Source: Gemmatimonadota bacterium (GTDB taxonomy: Bacteria > Gemmatimonadota > Gemmatimonadetes > Longimicrobiales > Gaopeijiaceae). Taken from it: a stretch of DNA of 64,000 nucleotides. A program made the position numbers and the translations under genes. Positions 54,576-63,235 of this stretch are shown here, one piece after another. Each line of letters begins with the position of its first letter. The stretch's first letter is position 1. The notes beneath the pieces were generated by a model that saw nothing but the letters and a program-made list of their open reading frames with translations, was not told where the DNA came from and did no database searches. The DNA lies in the NCBI GenBank assembly GCA_016873995.1, contig VGVR01000002.1, positions 1-64,000 on the forward strand, written 5' to 3'.

Positions 54576-55208
54576 ATGTACCATCGTTGGAGCCGTCTGA
54601 TGCTGGTAGCAGGTACGTTGTCGATTTCCGCAGCAACCGGAGCGGAGGCCCAATTGGGCGATGTTGCGGCCGCGTTCTATGGTGGCATGGCCTTTCCGGT
54701 AGGCGAGTTCGCCGACTACGCAACGGCGGGAGTGACGGGCGGTGTCGAGGTCGAGATGCCGATCCTGGACCCCGTCGACATCGTCGCCCGCGGCGAGCTC
54801 GAGCACCTGAACGGGGGCGTACCCGGGATGCCGGACGTCACCCTATGGCGGTACCAGGCGGGCGTCTCGGCCGACCTCCTCGGTCAGCCCGATGAGAGTT
54901 GGGGGCTGAAGGGATTCCTGGGTGCGGGGGGCGCGACCCTACGCAGTGGCGCGTTCTACGTTCCTGGAGGCGGTCCCGACCTGCAGTCGGTCGGTCAGAC
55001 GTCTCTCACGGGAACCGCCGGACTGGAGCTCGTCTTCGGGGCGAGTTCACCCATTCACGGGTACCTCGGCGCGCGGCTGCAATGGATGAGGCTCAACCGC
55101 GACGACATGGAGTCTCTGGGCACCGCGTCGCTGGGTGGCCCGCTCGATCCGATCGAGTCGGCGATCAGCTTGCCCGTGACCCTGGGCCTTCGCATCCGAA
55201 CGTCATGA
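54576..55208 (+). CDS. Small outer-membrane beta-barrel protein
   Basis: This 210-residue protein has a signal peptide cleaved near TGAEAQ, then repeated alternating hydrophobic-polar strands separated by Gly-rich turns (AAFYGGMAFPVGEFADY, GFLGAGGATLRSG, GYLGARLQWMRLN). This fits an eight-strand OmpA/OmpX-like barrel. The start has a GGGGGAAC ribosome site. Function is unknown. A strong hairpin follows the gene. Confidence 0.72.
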   Translation: MYHRWSRLMLVAGTLSISAATGAEAQLGDVAAAFYGGMAFPVGEFADYATAGVTGGVEVEMPILDPVDIVARGELEHLNGGVPGMPDVTLWRYQAGVSADLLGQPDESWGLKGFLGAGGATLRSGAFYVPGGGPDLQSVGQTSLTGTAGLELVFGASSPIHGYLGARLQWMRLNRDDMESLGTASLGGPLDPIESAISLPVTLGLRIRTS

Positions 55209-55219
55209 TCTCGTGATCT

Positions 55220-55270
55220 GGCGAGTTCGACTCGGGGCCCCGGCTTGGACAGCCGGGGCCCGATCTCGCC
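55220..55270. terminator. Strong GC-rich hairpin terminator
   Basis: GGGCCCCGGCT (55235-55245) and AGCCGGGGCCC (55251-55261) are exact reverse complements around a 5-base loop, and the outer GGCGAG/CTCGCC (55220-55225, 55265-55270) extends it. It follows the barrel gene; there is no T tail. Confidence 0.55.
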
Positions 55271-55385
55271 CGTGAACACGCTACGGTCGGCCACGTCGAG
55301 GTTCGTCGCCCTGGACTACCTGGGCCACTTCCGACACCATCTGGGCCATATCCTCGATCGTGCCTAGCCGGCGAACGGCCCGAAC

Positions 55386-56099
55386 GTGAACGAGCCCTCG
55401 ACGCTCAGCGACATCCTCTTCATCGCGATCGTCGTGCCGGTCGCTGCGTTCTACGTCGCGGCCATGCTGAAGACGAGCCCGGCGGATGCCCCTGGATCGC
55501 GGCCGAAGGGACTCGGTCTGATCGTGCGCGTGCTCGTGTTCTCGCTGGTCGTGCCGGGCGTGCTCGCCGGAGCGGGCCGGCTCGAGCGATACGATCCTGT
55601 GCCCCCGCCTGTGATGCTGCTGGTGCTCTTCGTCACGCTCTGCACGGTGGGGCTCGCGCTCTCGGACGCCGGCAAGCGACTCGCGAGCGGCCTCCCGCTC
55701 GCCGTCCTGGTTGGCTATCAGGTCTTCCGAGTACCGCTCGAGTGGCTCCTGCACCGTCTTTACCTCGAAGGCGTCATCCCCGTGGAGATGACCTACGAGG
55801 GCCGCAACTTCGACATCGTCTCGGGACTGAGCAGTGCGGTGCTCGCTATCTTCCTCGCTCGAAGCCGGGTGCCGATCGCAGTCGTGGCGGTGTGGAACAC
55901 GCTCGGCCTCGCGCTCCTCATCAACATCGTCGTGGTTGCGGTGCTGTCGACGCCGACGCCGTTCCAAGTCTTCACCGAGGGTCCTTCGAACGTGCTCCCG
56001 AGCATGCTGCCCTACGTGTGGCTCCCCACGCTGCTGGTGCAGGCCGCGCTCCTCGGGCACTTGCTCGTCTACCGCGCACTCTGGCACATGAGGGAGTAG
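55386..56099 (+). CDS. Multi-pass membrane protein of unknown function
   Basis: This 237-residue protein has about seven hydrophobic segments and few charged residues outside loops. GYQVFRVPLEWLLHRLYLEGVIP and EGRNFDIVSGLSS are distinctive but match no family I know. It begins 3 bp before the VIT-type transporter gene ends its own leader, so the two are probably co-transcribed. No catalytic pattern is visible. Confidence 0.6.
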   Translation: MNEPSTLSDILFIAIVVPVAAFYVAAMLKTSPADAPGSRPKGLGLIVRVLVFSLVVPGVLAGAGRLERYDPVPPPVMLLVLFVTLCTVGLALSDAGKRLASGLPLAVLVGYQVFRVPLEWLLHRLYLEGVIPVEMTYEGRNFDIVSGLSSAVLAIFLARSRVPIAVVAVWNTLGLALLINIVVVAVLSTPTPFQVFTEGPSNVLPSMLPYVWLPTLLVQAALLGHLLVYRALWHMRE

Positions 56100-56102
56100 C
56101 CG

Positions 56103-56807
56103 ATGTCTCGGCTGAAGGGCGTACACGTCGAGACGCACCGCGCCGGGCGCATCGGCTGGCTGCGCGCCGCGGTGCTGGGCGCGAACGACGGCATCGTGTC
56201 CACGGCGAGCCTAGTCGTGGGGATCGCGGCGGCGGACTCCGGGCGCTCGGCGATCCTGATCGGGGGCATCGCAGGTCTGGTGGCCGGCGCCATGTCGATG
56301 GCGGCGGGTGAATACGTATCGGTCAGCTCGCAGGCCGACACGGAGAAGGCGGATCGCGCGCGGGAGACCAAGGAGCTCGCGGAGCAGCCCGAGTTCGAGC
56401 TGGACGAGCTGACGCAGATCTATGTGGAGCGCGGCCTCGAGCCGTCCCTCGCGCGTCAGGCTGCCGAGCAGATGACGCGCCACGACGCGCTCGGGACGCA
56501 CTTGCGCGACGAGCTCGGTCTCTCGGAGGTCCACGAGGCGCGACCCGTGCAGGCGGCGGTGACCTCGGCGATGACGTTCGCGGTGGGGGCGGCGCTCCCC
56601 GTAGTAGTGGCCGCGCTCGTGCCCACGGCGAGCGTGGCGCTCGCGGTGGCGGGGACGTCGCTGGTCAGCCTCGCCGCACTCGGCGCGCTGTCGGCTCGGG
56701 CGGGTGGCGCCTCCATGCTACGCGGCGCCGTGCGCGTCACGTTCTGGAGCGCGGCCGCGATGGCACTCACGGCCGGCGTAGGGCGGTTGGTGGGGACGGC
56801 GCTGTAG
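56103..56807 (+). CDS. VIT1/CCC1-family metal transporter
   Basis: This 234-residue protein resembles the vacuolar iron transporter family: LRAAVLGANDGIVSTASLVVGIAAA in TM1, GAMSMAAGEYVSVSSQAD in TM2, a cytosolic acidic helical region (about 75-140) with Glu residues that bind metal, and three further TMs. Bacterial members (often called MbfA- or Nramp-unrelated VIT) move Fe2+ or Mn2+ out of the cytoplasm; direction and metal are inferred. It starts 3 bp after the upstream membrane protein. Confidence 0.9.
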   Translation: MSRLKGVHVETHRAGRIGWLRAAVLGANDGIVSTASLVVGIAAADSGRSAILIGGIAGLVAGAMSMAAGEYVSVSSQADTEKADRARETKELAEQPEFELDELTQIYVERGLEPSLARQAAEQMTRHDALGTHLRDELGLSEVHEARPVQAAVTSAMTFAVGAALPVVVAALVPTASVALAVAGTSLVSLAALGALSARAGGASMLRGAVRVTFWSAAAMALTAGVGRLVGTAL

Positions 56808-56868
56808 GCCGTACCCATCATCGCGATCCCCATCCAGGACTTCGACGAGGCTTTGGCTGCCGATCCGG

Positions 56869-56894
56869 CACTCCGGCTCAATTGGGCCGGAGTG
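56869..56894 (+). terminator. Hairpin downstream of the VIT gene
   Basis: CACTCCGGC (56869-56877) and GCCGGAGTG (56886-56894) are exact reverse complements with an 8-base AT-rich loop, about 60 bases after the stop. There is no T tail. Confidence 0.4.
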
Positions 56895-57021
56895 AACGCT
56901 TGGAATCCCTCGGTGCGCTACGAGCTGCCGATTGGCGAAGCCACCCCCCGGCATCTATTGTCGGCGGCGACGGCTAGAAGGAGTGACGTACTTCCATGGC
57001 TTTAGGGCGCTGAAGGCCTCG

Positions 57022-57594
57022 ATGCCGGACTCTTCGAAGGCTGAGCCCACCGTGCGCCTCGCCATCGCATGGCTCGCCGCCACGATGCTCGTCGCGCACC
57101 TGCTCGCGCCGGCGAACTGCCAACTCGCCTCGAACACGCTGTCCGAGCTCGGCGCGCAGCAGGCCGAGTTCGCGTGGATTGCGCGCATCGGCTTCATCGG
57201 TTTCGGGGTGCTGCTGGCGTGGCACTTCTCGGGCGACCTCGTGCACGTGAAGCGGTTCTGGGGGCAAGCAGTGCTGCTGCTCTTGTACGGCTCCTCGGTC
57301 GCGCTCACGGGGTTCTTCAGCACGGCGCCGATCGAGAGCGGAGTCTCGTTCTCCGAGCCCGAGTCGATGCTGCACTCGATGTTCGCGACCATGGCGGGGG
57401 TGTGCCTCTCGGTCTCGGTCTTGATGGCCGCGTGGCGGGCTCCGACTCCGCGCGAGCGGGCTCGGCATGTGGCGGCGCTGGTGTTCATCACCGGCACGTC
57501 GGTGCTATTCGCGACGCTGCCCGAGTGGCAAGGCGTGACCCAGCGGCTCCTCTGGATCGGCGGGCTCTGGTGGCTGGGGTGGATGGCGGGGTAG
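57022..57594 (+). CDS. DUF998 membrane protein
   Basis: This 190-residue protein has six TMs. LVAHLLAPANCQLASNTLSELGAQ after TM1 and ARIGFIGFGVLLA in TM2 are typical of DUF998. I use the ATG before PDSSKAEP; a GTG at 56983 with an adjoining GAAGGAG is an alternative. Function of the family is unknown. The esterase gene follows after 39 bp. Confidence 0.75.
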   Translation: MPDSSKAEPTVRLAIAWLAATMLVAHLLAPANCQLASNTLSELGAQQAEFAWIARIGFIGFGVLLAWHFSGDLVHVKRFWGQAVLLLLYGSSVALTGFFSTAPIESGVSFSEPESMLHSMFATMAGVCLSVSVLMAAWRAPTPRERARHVAALVFITGTSVLFATLPEWQGVTQRLLWIGGLWWLGWMAG

Positions 57595-57633
57595 AGTGGT
57601 ATCTCCATCGATCGGGTCAGGGAGGGAGCGGTC

Positions 57634-58497
57634 ATGAATCGAGTCCTCATTGCGCTGCTCGCGGTCGGCGTGCTGGCGACGCCCCGTAGCGCGGCGACGC
57701 AACAGGTGCACCGTGACGTCGTGTACGCGACGGTCGACGGGAAGTATCTCGCGCTCGACATCCACATGCCGGCCGGCGTCTCGAACCCACCGCTCCTGGT
57801 GTGGGTGCACGGGGGGAGGTGGAGCGTCGGCAACAAGGGTCAGGTCCCGGGTGAGTTCGCACAGAACGGCTTTGCGGTAGCGAGCCTCGACTTCCGTCAG
57901 TCCACGGAGGCGCGCTTCCCCGCGATGGTGCACGACATCAAGGGCGCTGTCCGCTTCCTGCGCGCGCACGCGGCCGAGTACGGCTACCGCGCCGACCGCA
58001 TCGCAATCGCCGGCAACTCTTCGGGTGGCCACTTGGCTGCGCTGGTTGGAGTCACCAACGGGAGCCACGAGCTCGAGGGGAGCGTCGGCGGCAATCGCGG
58101 GCAGTCGTCCGCGGTGCAGGCGATCATCAGCTACTACGGGGCGTCGAACCTCGAGACGATCCTCGCGCAGTCGACTCCGTTCGGTCTGGGCGTGCGCGAG
58201 CCCGCGCTGCGCGATCTGCTGGGTGCGCTCCCGGACGCGGTGCCGGCGCTCGCCCGCCTGGGAAGTCCGGTCGTCCACGTTGGCGCCGGAGACCCACCGC
58301 TCCTGCTTCTGCACGGCGACCAGGACCCGCAGATGCCGATCAACCAAGCGCACGAGCTCGAGGGCGCGTACGAAGAGCACGGCCTGGACGTGTACTTCGA
58401 AGTCGTGCACGGAGCGGTCCACGGAGGCGAGGGCTTCTTCGCTCCCGAGCACCTCGACCGCGCGCTGGCGTTCCTGCGGAGAACGATCGGCCATTAG
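57634..58497 (+). CDS. Secreted alpha/beta-hydrolase (esterase)
   Basis: This 287-residue protein has a signal peptide ending near SAATQQ, then the BD-FAE/esterase-like alpha/beta fold: oxyanion-hole HGGRWSVG, nucleophile elbow GNSSGGH, acid HGDQDPQMP and catalytic His in VVHGAVHGGEGFF. Members cleave acyl esters, often from sugars. Start and length are normal. It may act in the periplasm. The next gene follows after 42 bp. Confidence 0.88.
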   Translation: MNRVLIALLAVGVLATPRSAATQQVHRDVVYATVDGKYLALDIHMPAGVSNPPLLVWVHGGRWSVGNKGQVPGEFAQNGFAVASLDFRQSTEARFPAMVHDIKGAVRFLRAHAAEYGYRADRIAIAGNSSGGHLAALVGVTNGSHELEGSVGGNRGQSSAVQAIISYYGASNLETILAQSTPFGLGVREPALRDLLGALPDAVPALARLGSPVVHVGAGDPPLLLLHGDQDPQMPINQAHELEGAYEEHGLDVYFEVVHGAVHGGEGFFAPEHLDRALAFLRRTIGH

Positions 58498-58539
58498 CGC
58501 AGTGGCTCCGAGCCGGCAGTGCGTGAAGAGGTCGGCGTC

Positions 58540-59475
58540 ATGAGGATCGCGTCGCTCCTGCCGAGCGCCACCGAGATCGTGCACGCGCTCGGTCTCGGCG
58601 ATCAGCTGGTCGCGGTGTCGCACGACTGCGACTATCCGGCGGCCGCGCGTGGCCTGCCGGTCGTCACGAAGTCGTTCGTCCCGAAGGAGGCGACGAGCGG
58701 AGAGATCGACCAGGCCGTCCGTGAGCTGCGCGGAGCGTCCAAACCGCTGTACGAGCTGGACTTTGCTGCCTTGGAGGCGCTGAAGCCCGATCTCATCCTC
58801 ACGCAGGCTTTGTGCACCGTGTGCGCGGTCTCGGAGGAAGAAGTGCACGCGGCGGCGCAAAGGCTCCCGGGGCCGCCCGAGGTCCTCAACCTGGAAGCCA
58901 GCACCTTCGCCGGCGTGTTGGACGCGATCCGGCTCGTCGCCGAGCGGGCGGGCGTGAAGGCTGTTGGCGTGGTGCTGGCCAAACAGCTCGGCGAGCGCGC
59001 GGAGCGGATCGCCGAGAGGGCGGCCCGGCGCTCTCCGGAGCCGATGGTCTTCCTCGAGTGGCTCGACCCGCCCTTCGCGGCGGGCCACTGGAACCCCGAG
59101 CTGGTGCGGTGGGCCGGCGGAGGCGACCCTCTCGGGAGGGTCGGAAAGCCTGCGACCGCCATCGAGTGGAGCGCGGTGGCGAGGGCGCGTCCCGAGATCC
59201 TCTTCATCTCTTGCTGCGGGTTCGGCGTCGAGCGCGCCCTCAGAGATGTTCCTCAGCTCGCTCGCATGCCGGGGTGGCGAGAGGTGCCTGCGATCAAGAA
59301 CGGGCGCGTGTACGTCGCGGACGGTGCGGCGTACTTCAGCCGACCGGGACCGCGCTTGGTGGACTCACTCGAGATCATGGCGCACGCGGTGGCGCCGCGC
59401 TGGCACAAGCTGTCTACGGGGCTCTCGCCAGCGACGAAAGTGGATGTGCCGGCCCTGGTGGCTGCATCGACGTGA
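58540..59475 (+). CDS. BtuF-like cobalamin-binding protein
   Basis: This 311-residue protein has the substrate-binding fold of periplasmic vitamin B12 and iron-siderophore transporters (MRIASLLPSATEIVHALGLGDQLVAVSHDCDYP). The opening without a signal peptide is common in the cobalamin-binding subgroup. Conserved residues for B12 contact (GHWNPELVRWAGG, SCCGFGVERAL) are present. It might bind cobalamin in the cytoplasm or be exported by another route. No btuCD lies nearby; the BtuB-like receptor is about 38 kb upstream. Confidence 0.8.
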   Translation: MRIASLLPSATEIVHALGLGDQLVAVSHDCDYPAAARGLPVVTKSFVPKEATSGEIDQAVRELRGASKPLYELDFAALEALKPDLILTQALCTVCAVSEEEVHAAAQRLPGPPEVLNLEASTFAGVLDAIRLVAERAGVKAVGVVLAKQLGERAERIAERAARRSPEPMVFLEWLDPPFAAGHWNPELVRWAGGGDPLGRVGKPATAIEWSAVARARPEILFISCCGFGVERALRDVPQLARMPGWREVPAIKNGRVYVADGAAYFSRPGPRLVDSLEIMAHAVAPRWHKLSTGLSPATKVDVPALVAAST

Positions 59476-59535
59476 GGGCGTGGTGACCACTCCGAGCGCG
59501 CGCGGGATCCGTTCCGCGCAAACCGCGGTCCTGGT

Positions 59536-60765
59536 ATGACGCCCGAGCCCCTCCGTCACCACGACCCCTCGACCGGCATCGCGGTGTTTCTCCGGTCACT
59601 CCTCGCCGTGGGTGTATCGATCGTGCTGTTGGGCGCGGTGCTCGGCCTCACGCGAGACGGCCGCCTGCCGCTCGGAACCGTTCCACCGGGGTCGCTGCTT
59701 GCCGGGCTCCAGCGACTGGAGCCCGCCGCGCTTGCGACGCTGGGGGTGCTCGCGCTCCTGGCTACCCCGCCTTCCGCGCTCGTATGGCTCGCGATCAACT
59801 TCGCCCGCGAGCGCGACCGGCGCTTCGCGGCCATCTCCGCGGGGCTCTTCACGCTGGTGTGCCTCGGGCTCCTCGCTGCCTTCCTTGCCGGCGCGGGGGA
59901 GGGCACCGAGTCGCTGCGTCCACCGACGGGTTGGATGGAGGTCGGGGTCTTCTTCGCTGCGGCCGCGGCAAGCGCGCTGGGCGTGCAGGTCGGGCTCGGG
60001 GGTGCCGCGTTCCTCGTGCCGATGCTCTCCGGGTTCTTCGGCGTGCCGATGAAGCTCGCCATCGCGGCGGGTGCCGTATCGGTGGTGGTGAACTCTCTGG
60101 CGGGCTCATCGACGTACCTGCGCGACCGCATTCCGAACATCCGGCTCGGCCTCGTCCTGGAGATGACGACACTCGTGGGTGCCATCATCGGCGGACTGCT
60201 CGTGGTCCAGGTCGCACCGGCTGCGCTGCGCGCGATCTTCGCGATGGTGCTGATCGGTCTCGCGGTCCGCGTCATGACCCGTGCGCACGGCGGAGAGGTG
60301 GTGCGCGAGGGCGACGACCCCCTCGGCGTGCGGGGCGCATATCACGACGGTGCGACGGGAGAGGAAGTGGTCTACCTGCCGCAGCGGTTGCACATGGGTG
60401 CGGCGGCGGGGTTCGTCGGTGGGGTGCTGTCTGGGCTGCTCGGGCTCGCGGGGGGTGTGATCAAGATGCCGGTCATGCACTCGATCATGCGCATGCCGCT
60501 CAAGGCGGCGGCCGCCACGAGTGTCTTCATGGGGGGCATCACCGTGTCCGCGAGCGCCTACATCTACTACGTGCACGGCATCATCGACCTGGCGATCGCG
60601 ATTCCGGCCGTGCTGGGCATCCAGGTGGGGTCGCGCGCGGGTGCGCGCATGGCGAGACGTCTCTCGGGCGCGGCGCTCGAGAGGGTGTTCGCCCTGGTGC
60701 TGATGGGGCTCGCGACGCTGCTCGTGCTGCAGCTCTTCGGGATCGGCCCGGCGCCCGCGTCGTAA
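59536..60765 (+). CDS. DUF1634-TauE/SafE fusion transporter
   Basis: This 409-residue protein has an N-terminal part (about 16-118) with three TMs resembling DUF1634 (FLRSLLAVGVSIVLLGAVLG, ARERDRRFAAISAGLFTLV), then a TauE/SafE domain (about 125-400) with two repeats: VQVGLGGAAFLVPMLSGFFG and GVLSGLLGLAGGVIKMPVM. TauE/SafE proteins export sulfite, sulfoacetate or other organic anions. DUF1634 is usually a separate gene next to a TauE gene, so their fusion supports a shared role. Substrate is unknown. Confidence 0.85.
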   Translation: MTPEPLRHHDPSTGIAVFLRSLLAVGVSIVLLGAVLGLTRDGRLPLGTVPPGSLLAGLQRLEPAALATLGVLALLATPPSALVWLAINFARERDRRFAAISAGLFTLVCLGLLAAFLAGAGEGTESLRPPTGWMEVGVFFAAAAASALGVQVGLGGAAFLVPMLSGFFGVPMKLAIAAGAVSVVVNSLAGSSTYLRDRIPNIRLGLVLEMTTLVGAIIGGLLVVQVAPAALRAIFAMVLIGLAVRVMTRAHGGEVVREGDDPLGVRGAYHDGATGEEVVYLPQRLHMGAAAGFVGGVLSGLLGLAGGVIKMPVMHSIMRMPLKAAAATSVFMGGITVSASAYIYYVHGIIDLAIAIPAVLGIQVGSRAGARMARRLSGAALERVFALVLMGLATLLVLQLFGIGPAPAS

Positions 60766-60783
60766 CGCGAGCGAGTCCGCTGG

Positions 60784-63036
60784 CTACATGCTCCCGCGGG
60801 CGCCCGGCAGCACGATCGCCGTGGTGCACCCCGCGCGCTCCGCGATCTCCGCCGTTCCCTGGCCGATGAAGAACGGCTGGCCGAGGAGCTTGGTCTCGGT
60901 GCCGAGCACGAGCAGGTCGTAGTCGCCGGAGCGCGACTCCCCGATGATGATCTCGCGCGGGGCGCCGCTCGAGAGCACGCGGATCGCGAAGCTCGTCCCG
61001 TATGCGGCAGCCAGCGGCTCGAGCTCCGTCCGGATCTGCTGCTCTGCCTCGTCGATGCGCGCGCGCCGCACCTCGTGGTCTCGCCTGTCGGTCACGGGAA
61101 TCGATCCCTCCGTGAGCCAGCTCTTCGACAGTACGTGCAGCACCCGCACTTTGGCGCCCGCGGAACCCGCATAGGCAAACGCGAGCTCGGCGGCGTGTCG
61201 GCTGAACACGCTGCCGTCGACGGGAACGAGCAGGCGTCGGAACGGAGCGGCCGGGCCGGTCGCGGAGTGCCGACCGTCGGCGGCGTCTTCACGGCTCCAC
61301 GGCTGATCGGGGGCGCGGCCACGCACGATCACGACCGGAACGGGCGCAGTGCGACAGATCTCGAGCGCGAGAGGATCGTCGAGCATGCGCTCCCGGGCGG
61401 CGCCGAGCAGGAGGAGGTCGTAGTCGCGCCACGCTTCCTCGACCACGGCCCCGGCCACGTCCTCCGCCCGCACCTGGCGCACGGTGAAGTGATCGCCGGT
61501 CCCGTCCACGACGGCCGCTGCACGGTTGAAGTGGTCGGCCAGATTGGTGCCCGCGAGCGACGCGCCGCGGCCCGTCAACATGCCCGCCAGCCGCGACCTC
61601 GGCGCCCCCTCGTCCACGTAGAGAGCGGTGAGACGGCCGCTCCCCTGGCGAATGAGCGGCGCGATGAATTCGATGGCGGTCATGGCGTTCGCTCCGCCCG
61701 CGGTGGGCACGAGGACGCGCACGCCTCCGGGTGGTACGAGCTCACGGCGGCGTGAGGCCTCGCTGCGGAGGCGCTCCTCGTCGCTCATGGGCAGATGCGG
61801 CATGACCCAGCGAAGGAGAAGCGGCGCCATGAATGACGTCGCCACCGCGACGAGCACCACCGTCGAGTACATCTCCTCGGTGAGCAGGCCGAGCGAGAGA
61901 CCGATGAGCGCCACGATGAGCCCCATCGCTCCGCGAGCATTCATGCCGAAGCCCACGGCTAGCGACTCCCAGTGGGAGAGCCGCCCCAGCCGGCCGCCGA
62001 CGTAGCAGCCTGCCAGCTTGCCGAACACCGCGACCCCGATGACGACGAGTGGGAGGGCGACGCCCGACAGCGACCAGAGATCGAAGCGAATGCCCACGAA
62101 CGCGAAGAAGATCGGGGAGAGCGACGACACCACGAACACCTCGATGACCTCGAGCGAGTGCGAATGCACGCGCGGGAGCTGCCGGATGAGGAGCCCCGCG
62201 ACGAACGCACCGAACACGGCGTGCACACCGATCGCCTCGGTGGCGGCAGCGGCGAGGAACGTGAAGCCGAGTAGCAGCGAGATATCGGCGCCGGTGAGGT
62301 CGACCCGCTCGTTCACGTACTGCAGGGCCCGCCGGAGTAGCGGATAAGCCACCCAGCGCATGCCGGCGAGGAACGCGCCCAGCCAGAGCAGCGTGATGCC
62401 CAGCTGGGCGGGCGAGAAGGTGCCGCCGGCGGCGAGGCCCGCGATCACCGACAGGATGAGCCAGCCGATGGTGTCGTCGACCACGGCGGCCGACAGGATC
62501 ACGAGCCCGGTGCTGTGCGAGATGAGGTCCAGGTCGAGCAGGATCTTCGCGATCACCGGCATGGCCGAGATAGCCATCGCGGTCGCGAGGAAGAGCGCGA
62601 AGACGGGGCGGTTCGCGGGATCGGTCAGGAACGGATCGGGGAGGAGCCACCCCAGGGCGAGGCCTGTGGCGAAGGGAATCACCATTCCGAACAAGGACGC
62701 CATGAACGCGGCGCGCCCCAGGTTCCGCATGGCGCGGATGTCCGTCTCGATCCCGGTGAGCAGGAGCAGGAGGACCATGCCGAGCCACGAGATGATCTCG
62801 AGCAGGTGGCGCTGGGACTCGACTGTCGGGAATGCGGCCTCGAAGACCCCCGGGGCGAAGTGGCCGAGGATCGTCGGCCCGAGAATCACGCCGGCGAGCA
62901 GCTCGCCGATGACCGCGGGCTGCCCCACTCGCCGCATGACCTCGGCGAGTGCGCGCGCCAGGAGGAGCATCCCCGCCAGCTGGAGCAGGAGCTCCAGGAT
63001 GGCCTGGGCGGGGATCGGGCTGATGGCCTCTTGCAT
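60784..63036 (-). CDS. CPA2 Na+/H+ antiporter with two C-terminal USP domains
   Basis: This 750-residue protein has an antiporter domain (about 1-415) of 12-13 TMs, including the ion-binding DD pair D187-D188 in [10 protein letters not shown], which marks electrogenic Na+/H+ exchange (NapA-like) as opposed to the QD of KefC. Two universal-stress-protein domains follow (about 437-573 and 599-748), the second with [16 protein letters not shown] and GDYDLLVLG. The USP parts may bind ATP, cAMP or similar and gate the pump. The ATG at 63036 follows a stretch without homology. It converges with the TauE gene. Confidence 0.9.
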   Translation of the reverse strand: MQEAISPIPAQAILELLLQLAGMLLLARALAEVMRRVGQPAVIGELLAGVILGPTILGHFAPGVFEAAFPTVESQRHLLEIISWLGMVLLLLLTGIETDIRAMRNLGRAAFMASLFGMVIPFATGLALGWLLPDPFLTDPANRPVFALFLATAMAISAMPVIAKILLDLDLISHSTGLVILSAAVVDDTIGWLILSVIAGLAAGGTFSPAQLGITLLWLGAFLAGMRWVAYPLLRRALQYVNERVDLTGADISLLLGFTFLAAAATEAIGVHAVFGAFVAGLLIRQLPRVHSHSLEVIEVFVVSSLSPIFFAFVGIRFDLWSLSGVALPLVVIGVAVFGKLAGCYVGGRLGRLSHWESLAVGFGMNARGAMGLIVALIGLSLGLLTEEMYSTVVLVAVATSFMAPLLLRWVMPHLPMSDEERLRSEASRRRELVPPGGVRVLVPTAGGANAMTAIEFIAPLIRQGSGRLTALYVDEGAPRSRLAGMLTGRGASLAGTNLADHFNRAAAVVDGTGDHFTVRQVRAEDVAGAVVEEAWRDYDLLLLGAARERMLDDPLALEICRTAPVPVVIVRGRAPDQPWSREDAADGRHSATGPAAPFRRLLVPVDGSVFSRHAAELAFAYAGSAGAKVRVLHVLSKSWLTEGSIPVTDRRDHEVRRARIDEAEQQIRTELEPLAAAYGTSFAIRVLSSGAPREIIIGESRSGDYDLLVLGTETKLLGQPFFIGQGTAEIAERAGCTTAIVLPGARGSM

Positions 63037-63235
63037 ACCGCCGTGGTTCTGGGGGGCGCGGGGGGGCACCCAAGTTCTTCCCACTGCTCCCCTGCGGCAA
63101 CGGGCGGCACGGGTCCTGCAAGAGTCCGTTGCAGCTATGCGCGCCAGCGCGGTAATTTCGGCGCCCGCGACCGGACCCGGCGGGCGGTCCACCCTCGACC
63201 GGTCCGTTCCTATCACCTCCGGCCTCGCGGAGAGA

